Shown here piece by piece: positions 9,053 through 16,616 of a stretch of 64,000 bases of DNA (the stretch's first letter is position 1; each line of letters opens with the position of its first letter). Made by a program: the position numbers and the translations under genes. The notes beneath the pieces were generated by a model, which had not been told where the DNA came from, made no database searches, and saw nothing but the letters and a program-made list of their open reading frames with translations. Source of the stretch: CAYZED01 sp964477445 (GTDB lineage: Bacteria; Bacillota; Clostridia; Lutisporales; Lutisporaceae). The stretch covers positions 62,001 to 126,000 of the forward strand of contig CAYZED010000002.1 of assembly GCA_964477445.1 (NCBI GenBank), written 5' to 3'.

Positions 9053-9895
9053 TTATATTAACGACTGATTACAGTCTGGTTTTTGCGTGAAATAGCCGCT
9101 TAAATCAGACTGTATTTTTTGTTGTAAATAATTAACAAACTCATTATCAGCATTTGCTGTATATTCTAGTCTATAAGGTATACCAAGTGATTTATATTTA
9201 GCCACTCCCATTCTGTGATATGGTAAAAGCTCAATTTTCTCAACCAGAACTCTTGCCTCCCTAATTATTTTGCATAACTCATCTATATCTTCAACTTTAT
9301 CATTTAACCCTGGTACAACAACATATCTAATCCAAATTCTACAACTTAAACTTCCAGCAAATTTAAGAAAATCAATGGTTGTCTTTAGTTCGCCACCAAT
9401 ATACTCTTTGTATCTTTCTTCATCCGGCATTTTAATGTCAAGCAGTACAACATCCGTGTATTTTAGGACTTCTGAAATCTTCCCTTTATCTGTTAGCAAA
9501 ACTCCTGCAGTATCAAGGGCTGTTCCGATTCCATTCTCTTTTAATGATCTAAATAAATCAATTGCAAAATCTAATTGTAGAAGCGGCTCACCTCCAGATA
9601 ATGTGACTCCACCATTCTCACCAAAATATGTGCGATAGCGTTTTGCCTTTTCTACTATTTCAGTTGAGCTGAGCTTTTTAGATCCAATCTTTTCAGAGGC
9701 GACCTTTTCAGATCCAATCTTTTCAGAGGCGACCTTTTCGGTCCAGCCCTTCACCCAAGTATCTGGATTGTGACAATATGCACATCTTAAGTCGCAACCC
9801 TGAAGAAAAACTACCATTCTTAGACCTGGCCCATCTGATCCTCCAAGTGTTTCAATTGAATGTACAAAACCGTCCAACACTATTACCCCCCCCAC
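9053..9895 (-). CDS. pflA: Pyruvate formate-lyase activating enzyme (radical SAM)
   Basis: This radical-SAM enzyme generates the glycyl radical on PflB. The cluster motif CDLRCAYC (CxxxCxxC) is followed by CHNPDTW, then VTLSGGEPLLQ and LLDIKMPDEERYKEY, as in PFL activases. The annotated frame starts at a GTG at 9893-9895. Other candidates are a GTG at 9880 and a TTG at 9877, five and eight bases after the G8 tract. A better-placed ATG at 9895-9897, with AAGGA upstream, is out of frame by one base and ends after four codons. Between the Fe-S motif and the SGGEP motif there is an insertion of two nearly identical ten-residue units. It lies 44 bases downstream of pflB, on the same strand. Confidence 0.9.
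   Translation of the reverse strand: MGGVIVLDGFVHSIETLGGSDGPGLRMVVFLQGCDLRCAYCHNPDTWVKGWTEKVASEKIGSEKVASEKIGSKKLSSTEIVEKAKRYRTYFGENGGVTLSGGEPLLQLDFAIDLFRSLKENGIGTALDTAGVLLTDKGKISEVLKYTDVVLLDIKMPDEERYKEYIGGELKTTIDFLKFAGSLSCRIWIRYVVVPGLNDKVEDIDELCKIIREARVLVEKIELLPYHRMGVAKYKSLGIPYRLEYTANADNEFVNYLQQKIQSDLSGYFTQKPDCNQSLI
9681..9740 (-). repeat. 30-bp in-frame tandem duplication inside pflA
   Basis: Two adjacent 30-bp units at 9681-9710 and 9711-9740 differ only at their last base. They encode repeats of a lysine- and glutamate-rich ten-residue unit (VASEKIGSEK-like) in a loop after the Fe-S cluster motif. A ten-codon period keeps the reading frame whatever the copy number. Confidence 0.9.
9886..9893 (-). 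repeat. G8 homopolymer at the pflA translation start
   Basis: Eight consecutive C on the plus strand (G on the coding strand) lie directly after ATG T at 9894-9897. With eight G the ATG frame reads ATG TGG GGG GGG TAA. With nine G the same ATG would read straight into PflA. This is the only long G run near a start in an AT-rich region. Confidence 0.85.
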
Positions 9896-9939
9896 ATAGA
9901 TATTCCTTCTATATCTCTCTAAACTATATCTATAAAAAT

Positions 9940-12171
9940 CTAAAGAATTTCGTGAAACGTCCTGCTAATTACTTCTTCTTGTTGTAATCTACTGAGTTTA
10001 TTAAAATTCACCGCATAACCAGAGACTCTAATGGTAAGGTTAGGATATTTTTCAGGAAAATTCATAGCATCAATCAAATGTTCCCTATTTAAAACGTTAA
10101 CATTAATATGGTGTGAATTCATTCTGAAATAGCCATCAAGTATGGCTACCAAATTGCTCTTTTGATCCTCAATATTGGCTCCAATTGTTTTTGGAGTAAT
10201 TGAAAAAGTACATGATATACCATCACGACAGAAGTCATATGGTATTTTTGAAACTGAATTCAAAGACGCTAATGCACCATTTGCCTCCCTGTTATGCATC
10301 GGATTTGCACCTGGTGCGAAAGGTTCACCAAGCTTTCTACCATCAGGGGTTGACCCCGTCTTTTTCCCATAAACTACATTCGAAGTTATTGTAAGTACTG
10401 ACAAAGTGTGAATCGCATTTCTATACGTGGGTGTTTTTCTTAAATCTTTAGTAAATTCTTCCACCAACGAAGTAGCTATCTGGTCTACTCTATCATCATC
10501 ATTTCCAAACTTAGGATATTCACCATTAATCTCAAAATCTTTAATAATTCCATCTGCTCCTCTTTGCACTTTTACTACTGCATGTTTAATAGCACTCAAA
10601 GAATCAGCCATTACAGATAAACCAGCTATTCCGAATGCCATAAATCTTTCTACTGACGTGTCGTGTAATGCCATTTGAACTTTTTCATACGCGTATTGGT
10701 CGTGCATAAAATGAATTACATTCATAGTATTTACATATAGTCTGGTTAGCCATTCTCTATAGAAAGTAAACCTCTCCATTACTTCTTCATAAATTAATAC
10801 GTCGCCTTCAATTGGCTTAGTTATTGGGCCAATCTGTTCCCCCGAAATTTCATCTCTTCCACCGTTTAATGCCATTAATAAAACTTTGGGTAAATTACAT
10901 CTCGCTCCAAAATATTGCATTTGTTTCCCAATTTTCATAGCTGAGACACAGCAAGCTATTCCATAATCATCACCATAAGAGATTCTCATAATATCGTCAT
11001 TTTCATACTGAATCGAAGCCGTATCTATTGAAACTTTAGAGCAATATTTTTTAAATAAATATGGCAAATTTTCCGACCAAAGCACTGTGATATTTGGTTC
11101 TGGTGAGGCGCCTATATTATAAAGCGTATGCAAAAATCTAAAAGAAGTTTTTGTGACTAAAGGTCTTCCGTCTTCACCAATTCCACCTATTGATTCCGTA
11201 ATCCACATAGGATCACCAGCAAATAACTCATTATATTCTGGCGTTCTAAGATGTCTAGCCATTCTAAGTTTAATAACAAAATCATCTACGATCTCTTGAA
11301 CTTCTACTTCAGTTAATTTACCTTTTTGGAGATCTCTTTCAGCGTAAATATCTAAAAATGTGCTAACTCTTCCGAGCGACATCGCTGCCCCATTTTGTTC
11401 TTTTATTGCACCAAGATATGCGAAATAAAGCCATTGAACAGCTTCTTTAAAATTTGTAGCCGGTTCTGAAATATTAAATCCATACATTTCAGCCATCTTT
11501 TTTAGCTTTTCTAAAAAATCGATTTGTTTAAAAAGTTCTTCTGAAAGTTTAATATTTTCGATGTCCATATTGTTTTGGCCGATTCTTTTTTTGTCCTCTT
11601 TCTTTTCAGCAATTAGTCTATCTACTCCATAAAGCGCAACACGTCTGTAGTCACCTATTATCCGCCCTCTCCCATATGCGTCTGGCAACCCAGTTATTAC
11701 TCCACTTTTTCTGGCATTTTTCATTTCGTCGGTATAAACCCGAAAAACTCCATCGTTGTGAGTTGTTTTATAAAAAAATTCTCTTTCTATCTTTTCATCA
11801 AGTTTATATCCATAAGCTTCACAAGATTGTCTCGCCATATTTATTCCACCGAAGGGATTAACCCCTCGCTTTAGAGGCCTACCTGTCTGAATTCCAACAA
11901 TAATCTCATTTTCTTTATCTAAATAACCTGGTCTATAATTTAATAATGAAGTAACTGTCGACGTGTCGATGTCTAAAACGCCCCCAAACTCGCTCTCTAG
12001 TTTTGTGAGTTTAAGTAGCTTATTGTTTAAATTCCTAGTTCTTTCTGTAGCATTCTGTAAAAAAAATTCATCGCCTTCATACACAGAATAATTTTCCTGA
12101 ATAAAACTTCTTACGTCAATCTCAGTTTTCCAGAGCTCTCCTCTAAAATCTTCCCTATTCTTGTTTTCCAT
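9940..12171 (-). CDS. pflB: Pyruvate formate-lyase (formate C-acetyltransferase)
   Basis: The 743-residue glycyl-radical enzyme converts pyruvate plus CoA to acetyl-CoA plus formate. Matching landmarks are GLPDAYGRGRIIGDYRRVALYG near residue 170, the paired active-site cysteines in GIACCVSAM at about 408-409, and the C-terminal glycyl-radical loop RVSGYAVNF with its glycine at about 718. Length matches the family (about 740-760). It is led by a ZTP riboswitch and followed by its activase. ZTP signals folate-dependent one-carbon shortage, and formate from PFL feeds 10-formyl-THF, which explains this regulatory link. Confidence 0.97.
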   Translation of the reverse strand: MENKNREDFRGELWKTEIDVRSFIQENYSVYEGDEFFLQNATERTRNLNNKLLKLTKLESEFGGVLDIDTSTVTSLLNYRPGYLDKENEIIVGIQTGRPLKRGVNPFGGINMARQSCEAYGYKLDEKIEREFFYKTTHNDGVFRVYTDEMKNARKSGVITGLPDAYGRGRIIGDYRRVALYGVDRLIAEKKEDKKRIGQNNMDIENIKLSEELFKQIDFLEKLKKMAEMYGFNISEPATNFKEAVQWLYFAYLGAIKEQNGAAMSLGRVSTFLDIYAERDLQKGKLTEVEVQEIVDDFVIKLRMARHLRTPEYNELFAGDPMWITESIGGIGEDGRPLVTKTSFRFLHTLYNIGASPEPNITVLWSENLPYLFKKYCSKVSIDTASIQYENDDIMRISYGDDYGIACCVSAMKIGKQMQYFGARCNLPKVLLMALNGGRDEISGEQIGPITKPIEGDVLIYEEVMERFTFYREWLTRLYVNTMNVIHFMHDQYAYEKVQMALHDTSVERFMAFGIAGLSVMADSLSAIKHAVVKVQRGADGIIKDFEINGEYPKFGNDDDRVDQIATSLVEEFTKDLRKTPTYRNAIHTLSVLTITSNVVYGKKTGSTPDGRKLGEPFAPGANPMHNREANGALASLNSVSKIPYDFCRDGISCTFSITPKTIGANIEDQKSNLVAILDGYFRMNSHHINVNVLNREHLIDAMNFPEKYPNLTIRVSGYAVNFNKLSRLQQEEVISRTFHEIL

Positions 12172-12269
12172 GTCGCTCCACCTTCCGTTTTGATCTGCTT
12201 TTCGCTGTATCGCAAGCTATATTCATTAACGCAGATTATTGTACTCCTGGTTTTTCGTGAATATTATAT

Positions 12270-12380
12270 CAAAAAAAACAAAAACCCAGGCAATAATTTA
12301 TTGCCCAGGCGGTCGGCTTTTTTATCTTTCAATCCCTTGTGGTTAAACCCACATTTCCGCCAGTCTTGAAAGTTCATCTT
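12270..12380 (-). ncRNA. ZTP (pfl-motif) riboswitch with intrinsic terminator, upstream of pflB
   Basis: Read on the minus strand, the leader contains the conserved ACTGGCG, GTGGGTTTAACCAC, GGGA and GCCGACCGCCTGGGCAA elements of the pfl / ZTP aptamer (about 12300-12375). The 3' conserved CCTGGGCAA is itself the 5' arm of a terminator hairpin (arms 12298-12309 and 12285-12296) followed by a T-rich run at 12270-12284. Aptamer folding and terminator folding are thus mutually exclusive, as expected for a transcription-attenuating ON switch. The context upstream of pflB is the one that gave the motif its name. Confidence 0.92.
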
Positions 12381-12383
12381 AAT

Positions 12384-12411
12384 TTTATAGAACTATTGGT
12401 CGATTTGTCAA
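12384..12411 (-). promoter_or_regulatory. Sigma-A promoter of the pflBA operon
   Basis: On the minus strand TTGACA (12406-12411) is followed after 16 bases by TATAAA (12384-12389). The predicted start falls a few bases before the first conserved part of the ZTP aptamer. The -35 lies immediately downstream of the ATP-grasp gene's stop codon. Confidence 0.75.
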
Positions 12412-12416
12412 TGATT

Positions 12417-13595
12417 TTATCTAAAAAAGAACAACTTCCATGTCTTAATATCAAACAAGTACCTAAAACAAGCTAAAATAAATCCGAGTGTCGGCATTAA
12501 ATCGTTCTTGTCAATAATATCATCTTTAACGCCAGATTTTTCGTTTGAGAAAAAAGGAGGATCAAGTTTACCCTTTCTCTCAACAAAAATTGTTCGTATC
12601 GTGTCAGACGGCAATCTCCAAATACATTTCAGCCCGATTTTATATTCGTTTATTATAGAATCATGTTTTTTTCCTCCTGATTCTTTCAAAGTCGCATTTC
12701 TTAAAAGAACTGGGAAATTGACTCCAGCGTAAATCGACAGTTCTAAAGAAGCCCAAAATCGCGTATTTATTTCCATAAATCGCATTTCTCCAGTATCAGG
12801 ATCCTGCATAAATTCTAGTTCTGCTATACCTTTCCACGGGATATTATGCATAACTTTTTTCGCAAGTGCAACAAGCTCTGGCATATATATGCTCTCTTGA
12901 ACTGTACTAGGGCCCATTGGTTCGGGAAAATGCCTTAATTCTTTTTGTGTGAATTCTGCTATAATTTCTCCATCTTCATTAAACAAAAAACACACATCAT
13001 ATCTAACCCCCTGTTTAAGAAACTCTTGAATAATTGGGGCTTCATGCTTTAAGTCTGTTTTCTTATATTCTTCCAGTAATAATATCCTATTTTTTACAGC
13101 TTTTATTCCTCTAGACCCTGAGCTTATTCGAGGTTTTATTACAACAGGAAAACTCATTTTTGTCGATTGCTCTTCAAAGTCTTCATAATCTTTCGGAAAG
13201 TATGTTATCGGCGATGGCACGCCATTTTTAATAGCATTTTCAGTAGAAAATCCTTTATCGCTTGCCTTAATATAACTACTAATTTCTGGTACTAAAAGCA
13301 AAACCTTATCCTTTAGTTCTATCTGTTTTTTTACTGCTAATTTCATAGTTAAATCATCCATAGGAATAAGCATATCAATATTATATTTTTCTAAAGTTTG
13401 TAATAACCATTTATAATACTCAACTTCATTATCATGAATATCTGGCGATTTTATGAATTTACTACAATATTTCGAGTATGCAGTTGGGTTAAATCGAGTA
13501 TTTTCGGCAACAAATATTTCATCACCATTTTTCCCTAATGATCTAGTCGCCGCTAAGCTTTTTCTTTGTTGTCCATCAGTTATTAAGATTCTCAT
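12417..13595 (-). CDS. ATP-grasp domain protein
   Basis: The 392-residue protein resembles ATP-grasp carboxylate-amine ligases. It begins with a Rossmann-like pre-ATP domain (MRILITDGQQRKSLAATRSLG), then shows the ATP-grasp core: FPVVIKPRISSGSRGIKAV near residue 155, the APIIQEFLKQGVRYDVCF clamp, a LEFMQDPDTGEMRFMEINTRFW metal-binding Glu/Asn stretch near 260. It ends in a hydrophobic, basic tail (FILACFRYLFDIKTWKLFFFR) that could touch the membrane. Related proteins act in cell-surface or secondary-metabolite ligations. The substrate is not identifiable. AAAGGA precedes the ATG. It stands upstream of the pfl promoter on the same strand. Confidence 0.8.
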   Translation of the reverse strand: MRILITDGQQRKSLAATRSLGKNGDEIFVAENTRFNPTAYSKYCSKFIKSPDIHDNEVEYYKWLLQTLEKYNIDMLIPMDDLTMKLAVKKQIELKDKVLLLVPEISSYIKASDKGFSTENAIKNGVPSPITYFPKDYEDFEEQSTKMSFPVVIKPRISSGSRGIKAVKNRILLLEEYKKTDLKHEAPIIQEFLKQGVRYDVCFLFNEDGEIIAEFTQKELRHFPEPMGPSTVQESIYMPELVALAKKVMHNIPWKGIAELEFMQDPDTGEMRFMEINTRFWASLELSIYAGVNFPVLLRNATLKESGGKKHDSIINEYKIGLKCIWRLPSDTIRTIFVERKGKLDPPFFSNEKSGVKDDIIDKNDLMPTLGFILACFRYLFDIKTWKLFFFR

Positions 13596-13780
13596 ATTCT
13601 ATCCTTTCGGAATTGTAGTTTAATATTTTTTTAATAAATGTCCATATTCAGTATATCAAATTTTATTAAATCGGTATAATATATCTATGTGAAAAAGAAT
13701 CTTTATTCCTAAAAAAAAATAAGTAATTAGTATCGATTAGTATAAAAATAAGTATTTGACAGAAAAACGAGGATGAATCT

Positions 13781-15007
13781 ATGCAAAGTAAAATAATAAT
13801 TATAGGTAGCGGTATAGCTGCAATATCTGCGATTAAGTCTATACGAGAATCAGATGCAACTTCTGAAATCACTGTATATGGAAAAGAAGCCTTCCTACCA
13901 TATTTCAGAATTAAGCTCTCGAAAAATATTTTAGAAAAAATCGACCCTGACAAAATTCTCGTCCAACAAGCGGTTTGGTATGAAAAGAATCGAGTAAAGC
14001 TTGTATTAAGTACAGAAATCACTGGTATCAATCCTGAAAAAAAGGAGGTAAGCTTATCCACTGGTGGAAAGGATAACTATACCAAATTACTTATAGCTTC
14101 TGGGGCAAAGAACTTTATCCCTAACGTTAGAGGAATGGAAGATATAGAAATTTATTCTATTAGAGATATAGAAGATACATGGAATGTTTTTGATAATTTA
14201 ACGAACAAACAAGACGCTCTTATAATTGGTGGTGGTGTACTCGGTCTTGAAGCCGCTTGGATATTCAGTCAGAATGGCAAGAAAGTTACCATATCGGAGC
14301 GTAGTTCTGGCCTCATGGTACGCCAACTTGACGAAGAGTCCTCGAAAATGCTTATTGAGATTATTGAAAATAATAATGTTAATATTTTATTAAATTCAGC
14401 AGTCGATAGTTTCAAAAAAAGCGAAAAAATTATTTGTCATTTCAAGGATGGAGATATAAAAGAATTTGATATGATTTTTTTCTCTACTGGTATAACACCA
14501 AACATAGATTTTTTAAAAAACAGCGACATTCAGACTAATCGTGGTGTAATAGTTGACAAAACTATGAAAACTAACCTCGAAGATATTTATGCTGCAGGGG
14601 ATGTAGCAGAGATGGAAAATAGTATCGCCGGGCTGTGGAGCATTGCTATGGTTCAAGGAAAAATAGCAGGGCAAAATATTTCAATGCCAGATAGTCCATC
14701 TTACTATGAAAACGTAATTCCTAGCTTAAGTATGAACGCATTTAATATATCTCTATTCTCCATGGGTAGAATCGAAAAAACAAACAATAGTAATTCGGTT
14801 AAAGAGATTAATTTTGAAGAAAAAAAATATACCAGACTCTTTTTTGAAAATGATTATTTGGTTGGCGCAATAGTTATTGGAGACAATAAAAACTCTTTGA
14901 TATTTAAATCTTTAATTGAAAAGAAAATTCCCCTAATAAATATTGATCTATCAAAATCTATTGAGGAATTAATTTTGTATATGAAAGACGCAATCGCCTC
15001 TATATAG
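13781..15007 (+). CDS. FAD-dependent NAD(P)H oxidoreductase (NADH:rubredoxin reductase-like)
   Basis: The 408-residue flavoprotein has an N-terminal FAD-binding GSGIAAISAIKSIRE, the FYxPYFRIKLS substrate-side stretch, the NAD-binding IIGGGVLGLEAAW near residue 150 and the second FAD motif IYAAGDVAEM near 270. It lacks the redox CxxC of disulfide reductases and the long C-terminus of NirB. Length and motifs fit the rubredoxin reductase (NROR) / small NADH oxidase group used by clostridia in oxygen and peroxide detoxification. No rubredoxin or flavodiiron gene lies next to it. GAGGATG precedes the ATG. It is convergent with larE. Confidence 0.82.
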   Translation: MQSKIIIIGSGIAAISAIKSIRESDATSEITVYGKEAFLPYFRIKLSKNILEKIDPDKILVQQAVWYEKNRVKLVLSTEITGINPEKKEVSLSTGGKDNYTKLLIASGAKNFIPNVRGMEDIEIYSIRDIEDTWNVFDNLTNKQDALIIGGGVLGLEAAWIFSQNGKKVTISERSSGLMVRQLDEESSKMLIEIIENNNVNILLNSAVDSFKKSEKIICHFKDGDIKEFDMIFFSTGITPNIDFLKNSDIQTNRGVIVDKTMKTNLEDIYAAGDVAEMENSIAGLWSIAMVQGKIAGQNISMPDSPSYYENVIPSLSMNAFNISLFSMGRIEKTNNSNSVKEINFEEKKYTRLFFENDYLVGAIVIGDNKNSLIFKSLIEKKIPLINIDLSKSIEELILYMKDAIASI

Positions 15008-15025
15008 ACTTCGCCACTTACACTG

Positions 15026-15073
15026 GCTACGTAATTCGCTACGTAATTCACTAAATATTCCACTAAATATTCT
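15026..15073. repeat. Two consecutive 12-bp tandem duplications at the larE 3' end
   Basis: GCTACGTAATTC occurs at 15026-15037 and 15038-15049, followed directly by ACTAAATATTC-type units at 15050-15061 and 15062-15073. The second pair spans the larE stop codon, so the end of the gene is itself duplicated. Confidence 0.85.
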
Positions 15074-15905
15074 TACAAATCTCGTTTTCTTCTAGCATGA
15101 GATTCATACTACCTGACTTAAACCCAGCTAAATCCATAGTGACATATGTAAATCCTAATTCTTTAAGTTTAGTTACTACCTTGTCAGAGACAGAAATCAA
15201 CTTTGTAAAATCATTTTTATTCACTTCAATTCGAGCAATTTCGTCATGATATCTTATTCGAAGTTCTTTAAATCCTAGATTCCATAAGTAATCTTCTGCA
15301 GCCTCAATGGTTTTAAGCTTTTCACGAGTAATTTTTGTTTTGTATGGAAATCTAGATGATAAGCAGGCAAAAGATTGTTTATTCCAAGTTGGTAGTCCTA
15401 ATTGTTTTGACCATTCCCGAATTTCTTCTTTAGTTATTCCAGCTTCTTTTATGGGGCTTCTTACGCCAAGCTCCTTAGTGGCTCGCATTCCAGGACGGTG
15501 ATCATTTCTATCATCATAATTAGCTCCATCAATAACGTATTTAATTCCATTTTCTTTGGCTATAGAAAAGAGCAGTGAAAACAGTTCTTTCTTACAATAA
15601 TAGCATCTATCAGGTGGATTATCAGTGTACCCCGCGATTTCCAGTTCACTAGTATAAATCACTTTATGATTTAAATTAAGTTCTTTAGCTATTTTTTCGG
15701 CTTCTTCGCTTTCTCTTTTAGGATAAGTCTCAGAATCTGCAGTTATAGCTAATACATTATCGCCCAAAACGTCTTTTGCTATTTTTGCAAGGAAAGTACT
15801 ATCTACGCCACCAGAAAAAGCTACTAGCACCGATCCCATTTCACTAATTATTGACCTTAGTTTTTCCAATTTATCGTTATTAATCAATTCCTCATTCATC
15901 GACAA
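15063..15905 (-). CDS. larE: LarE-type ATP-dependent sacrificial sulfur transferase
   Basis: The 280-residue PP-loop protein matches LarE, which in the nickel-pincer cofactor pathway activates a pyridinium dicarboxylate and donates sulfur from its own cysteine. Visible features are the PP-loop AFSGGVDSTFLAK near residue 30, PDRCYYCKKELF with two further cysteines, DGANYDDRNDHRPG, and SFACLSSRFPY, whose cysteine is at the position of the sulfur-donating residue. No larB, larC or larA is in the window, so related tRNA- or cofactor-thiolation roles are possible. The neighbouring CymR-like and MetY genes put it in a sulfur-metabolism setting. Confidence 0.85.
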   Translation of the reverse strand: MSMNEELINNDKLEKLRSIISEMGSVLVAFSGGVDSTFLAKIAKDVLGDNVLAITADSETYPKRESEEAEKIAKELNLNHKVIYTSELEIAGYTDNPPDRCYYCKKELFSLLFSIAKENGIKYVIDGANYDDRNDHRPGMRATKELGVRSPIKEAGITKEEIREWSKQLGLPTWNKQSFACLSSRFPYKTKITREKLKTIEAAEDYLWNLGFKELRIRYHDEIARIEVNKNDFTKLISVSDKVVTKLKELGFTYVTMDLAGFKSGSMNLMLEENEICKNI

Positions 15906-15976
15906 TTCTCCTCTTCCATATTTTCATTATTTAAATTAAATGCTATATTTTTCACAATTTCTCCTTGCACCTACAA

Positions 15977-16420
15977 TTAAATATAGTACATCAAAATTCC
16001 TTTATCTTTCGATCTTTTGTATTCCTCCACTAAATCCGCTAGAAAAATACTGTCGATCACAGCATCAATTGCTTGATCCATTTTTCCCCACACATTTTCA
16101 TTTATACAGCGCTCAAGAGTATTGATTTCCTCAATTTCATTCTTTTTATCGGTTACCGAAAGACTTCCTTCTAAAACTCTAAGAATAGCACCAACTGTAA
16201 GCAAATCAGCTTTTTCGCCTAAAGAGTATCCCCCTTGAGCACCTTTAATACTTTTTACAAGACCCGATTTCTTAAGTGCTGAGAAAACCTGTTCAAGGTA
16301 TCCTTCGGATATCTTTTGGCGCTCGGCTATACTCTTTAATGTGACATGTTCCATTTCAGAATTTATCGCTAGATCCACCATGGCTCGTAATCCATATCTG
16401 CCTTTTGTTGAAATTTTCAT
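15977..16420 (-). CDS. Rrf2-family regulator, CymR-like
   Basis: The 147-residue winged-helix protein starts MKISTKGRYGLRAMVDLA and carries the Rrf2 recognition region SEGYLEQVFSALKKSGLVKS followed by GAQGGYSL. It has a single cysteine, near residue 105, rather than the three-cysteine cluster of IscR. Its end (ILMYYI) resembles that of Bacillus CymR, the cysteine-metabolism repressor that works with CysK. Its promoter carries the same operator-like sequence as metY, which supports a CymR-type role with autoregulation. It lies 71 bases downstream of nothing co-directional except the metY terminator, and 71 bases upstream of larE. Confidence 0.82.
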   Translation of the reverse strand: MKISTKGRYGLRAMVDLAINSEMEHVTLKSIAERQKISEGYLEQVFSALKKSGLVKSIKGAQGGYSLGEKADLLTVGAILRVLEGSLSVTDKKNEIEEINTLERCINENVWGKMDQAIDAVIDSIFLADLVEEYKRSKDKGILMYYI

Positions 16421-16451
16421 TTAGTTTACCTCGATAAAATTAATTGTGAAT

Positions 16452-16475
16452 AAATTATACTATTCCAATAAGTTT
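16452..16475 (-). promoter_or_regulatory. Putative CymR-like operator at the Rrf2 gene
   Basis: The minus-strand sequence AAACTTATTGGAATAGTATA and its next four bases lie directly downstream of the -10. It matches the metY copy at 17963-17986 at about 16 of 24 positions, with a shared core AAACxxATxGGAAxAxTA. The same position relative to both promoters suggests a repressor site. Confidence 0.5.
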
Positions 16476-16476
16476 A

Positions 16477-16505
16477 ATATTACATATATGTATACTTACA
16501 GTCAA
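16477..16505 (-). promoter_or_regulatory. Promoter of the CymR-like gene
   Basis: TTGACT (16500-16505) and TAATAT (16477-16482) are separated by 17 bases on the minus strand, 57 bases before the start codon. Confidence 0.7.
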
Positions 16506-16507
16506 GA

Positions 16508-16532
16508 AGAAAAGCGGCTTCGCCGCTTTTCT
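16508..16532 (-). terminator. Rho-independent terminator after metY
   Basis: Perfect 10-bp arms AGAAAAGCGG and CCGCTTTTCT enclose a five-base loop. On the minus strand the stem runs into TTTTCTTCTT. It lies 85 bases past the metY stop and just upstream of the cymR-like promoter. Confidence 0.8.
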
Positions 16533-16616
16533 CTGATAAGTAAATGCTTTAATTTCTAAAATAAATTTGGTGAAGGCGCTTTGTAATATATCCATAAAAT
16601 GAAATGTTTTTTTGTA

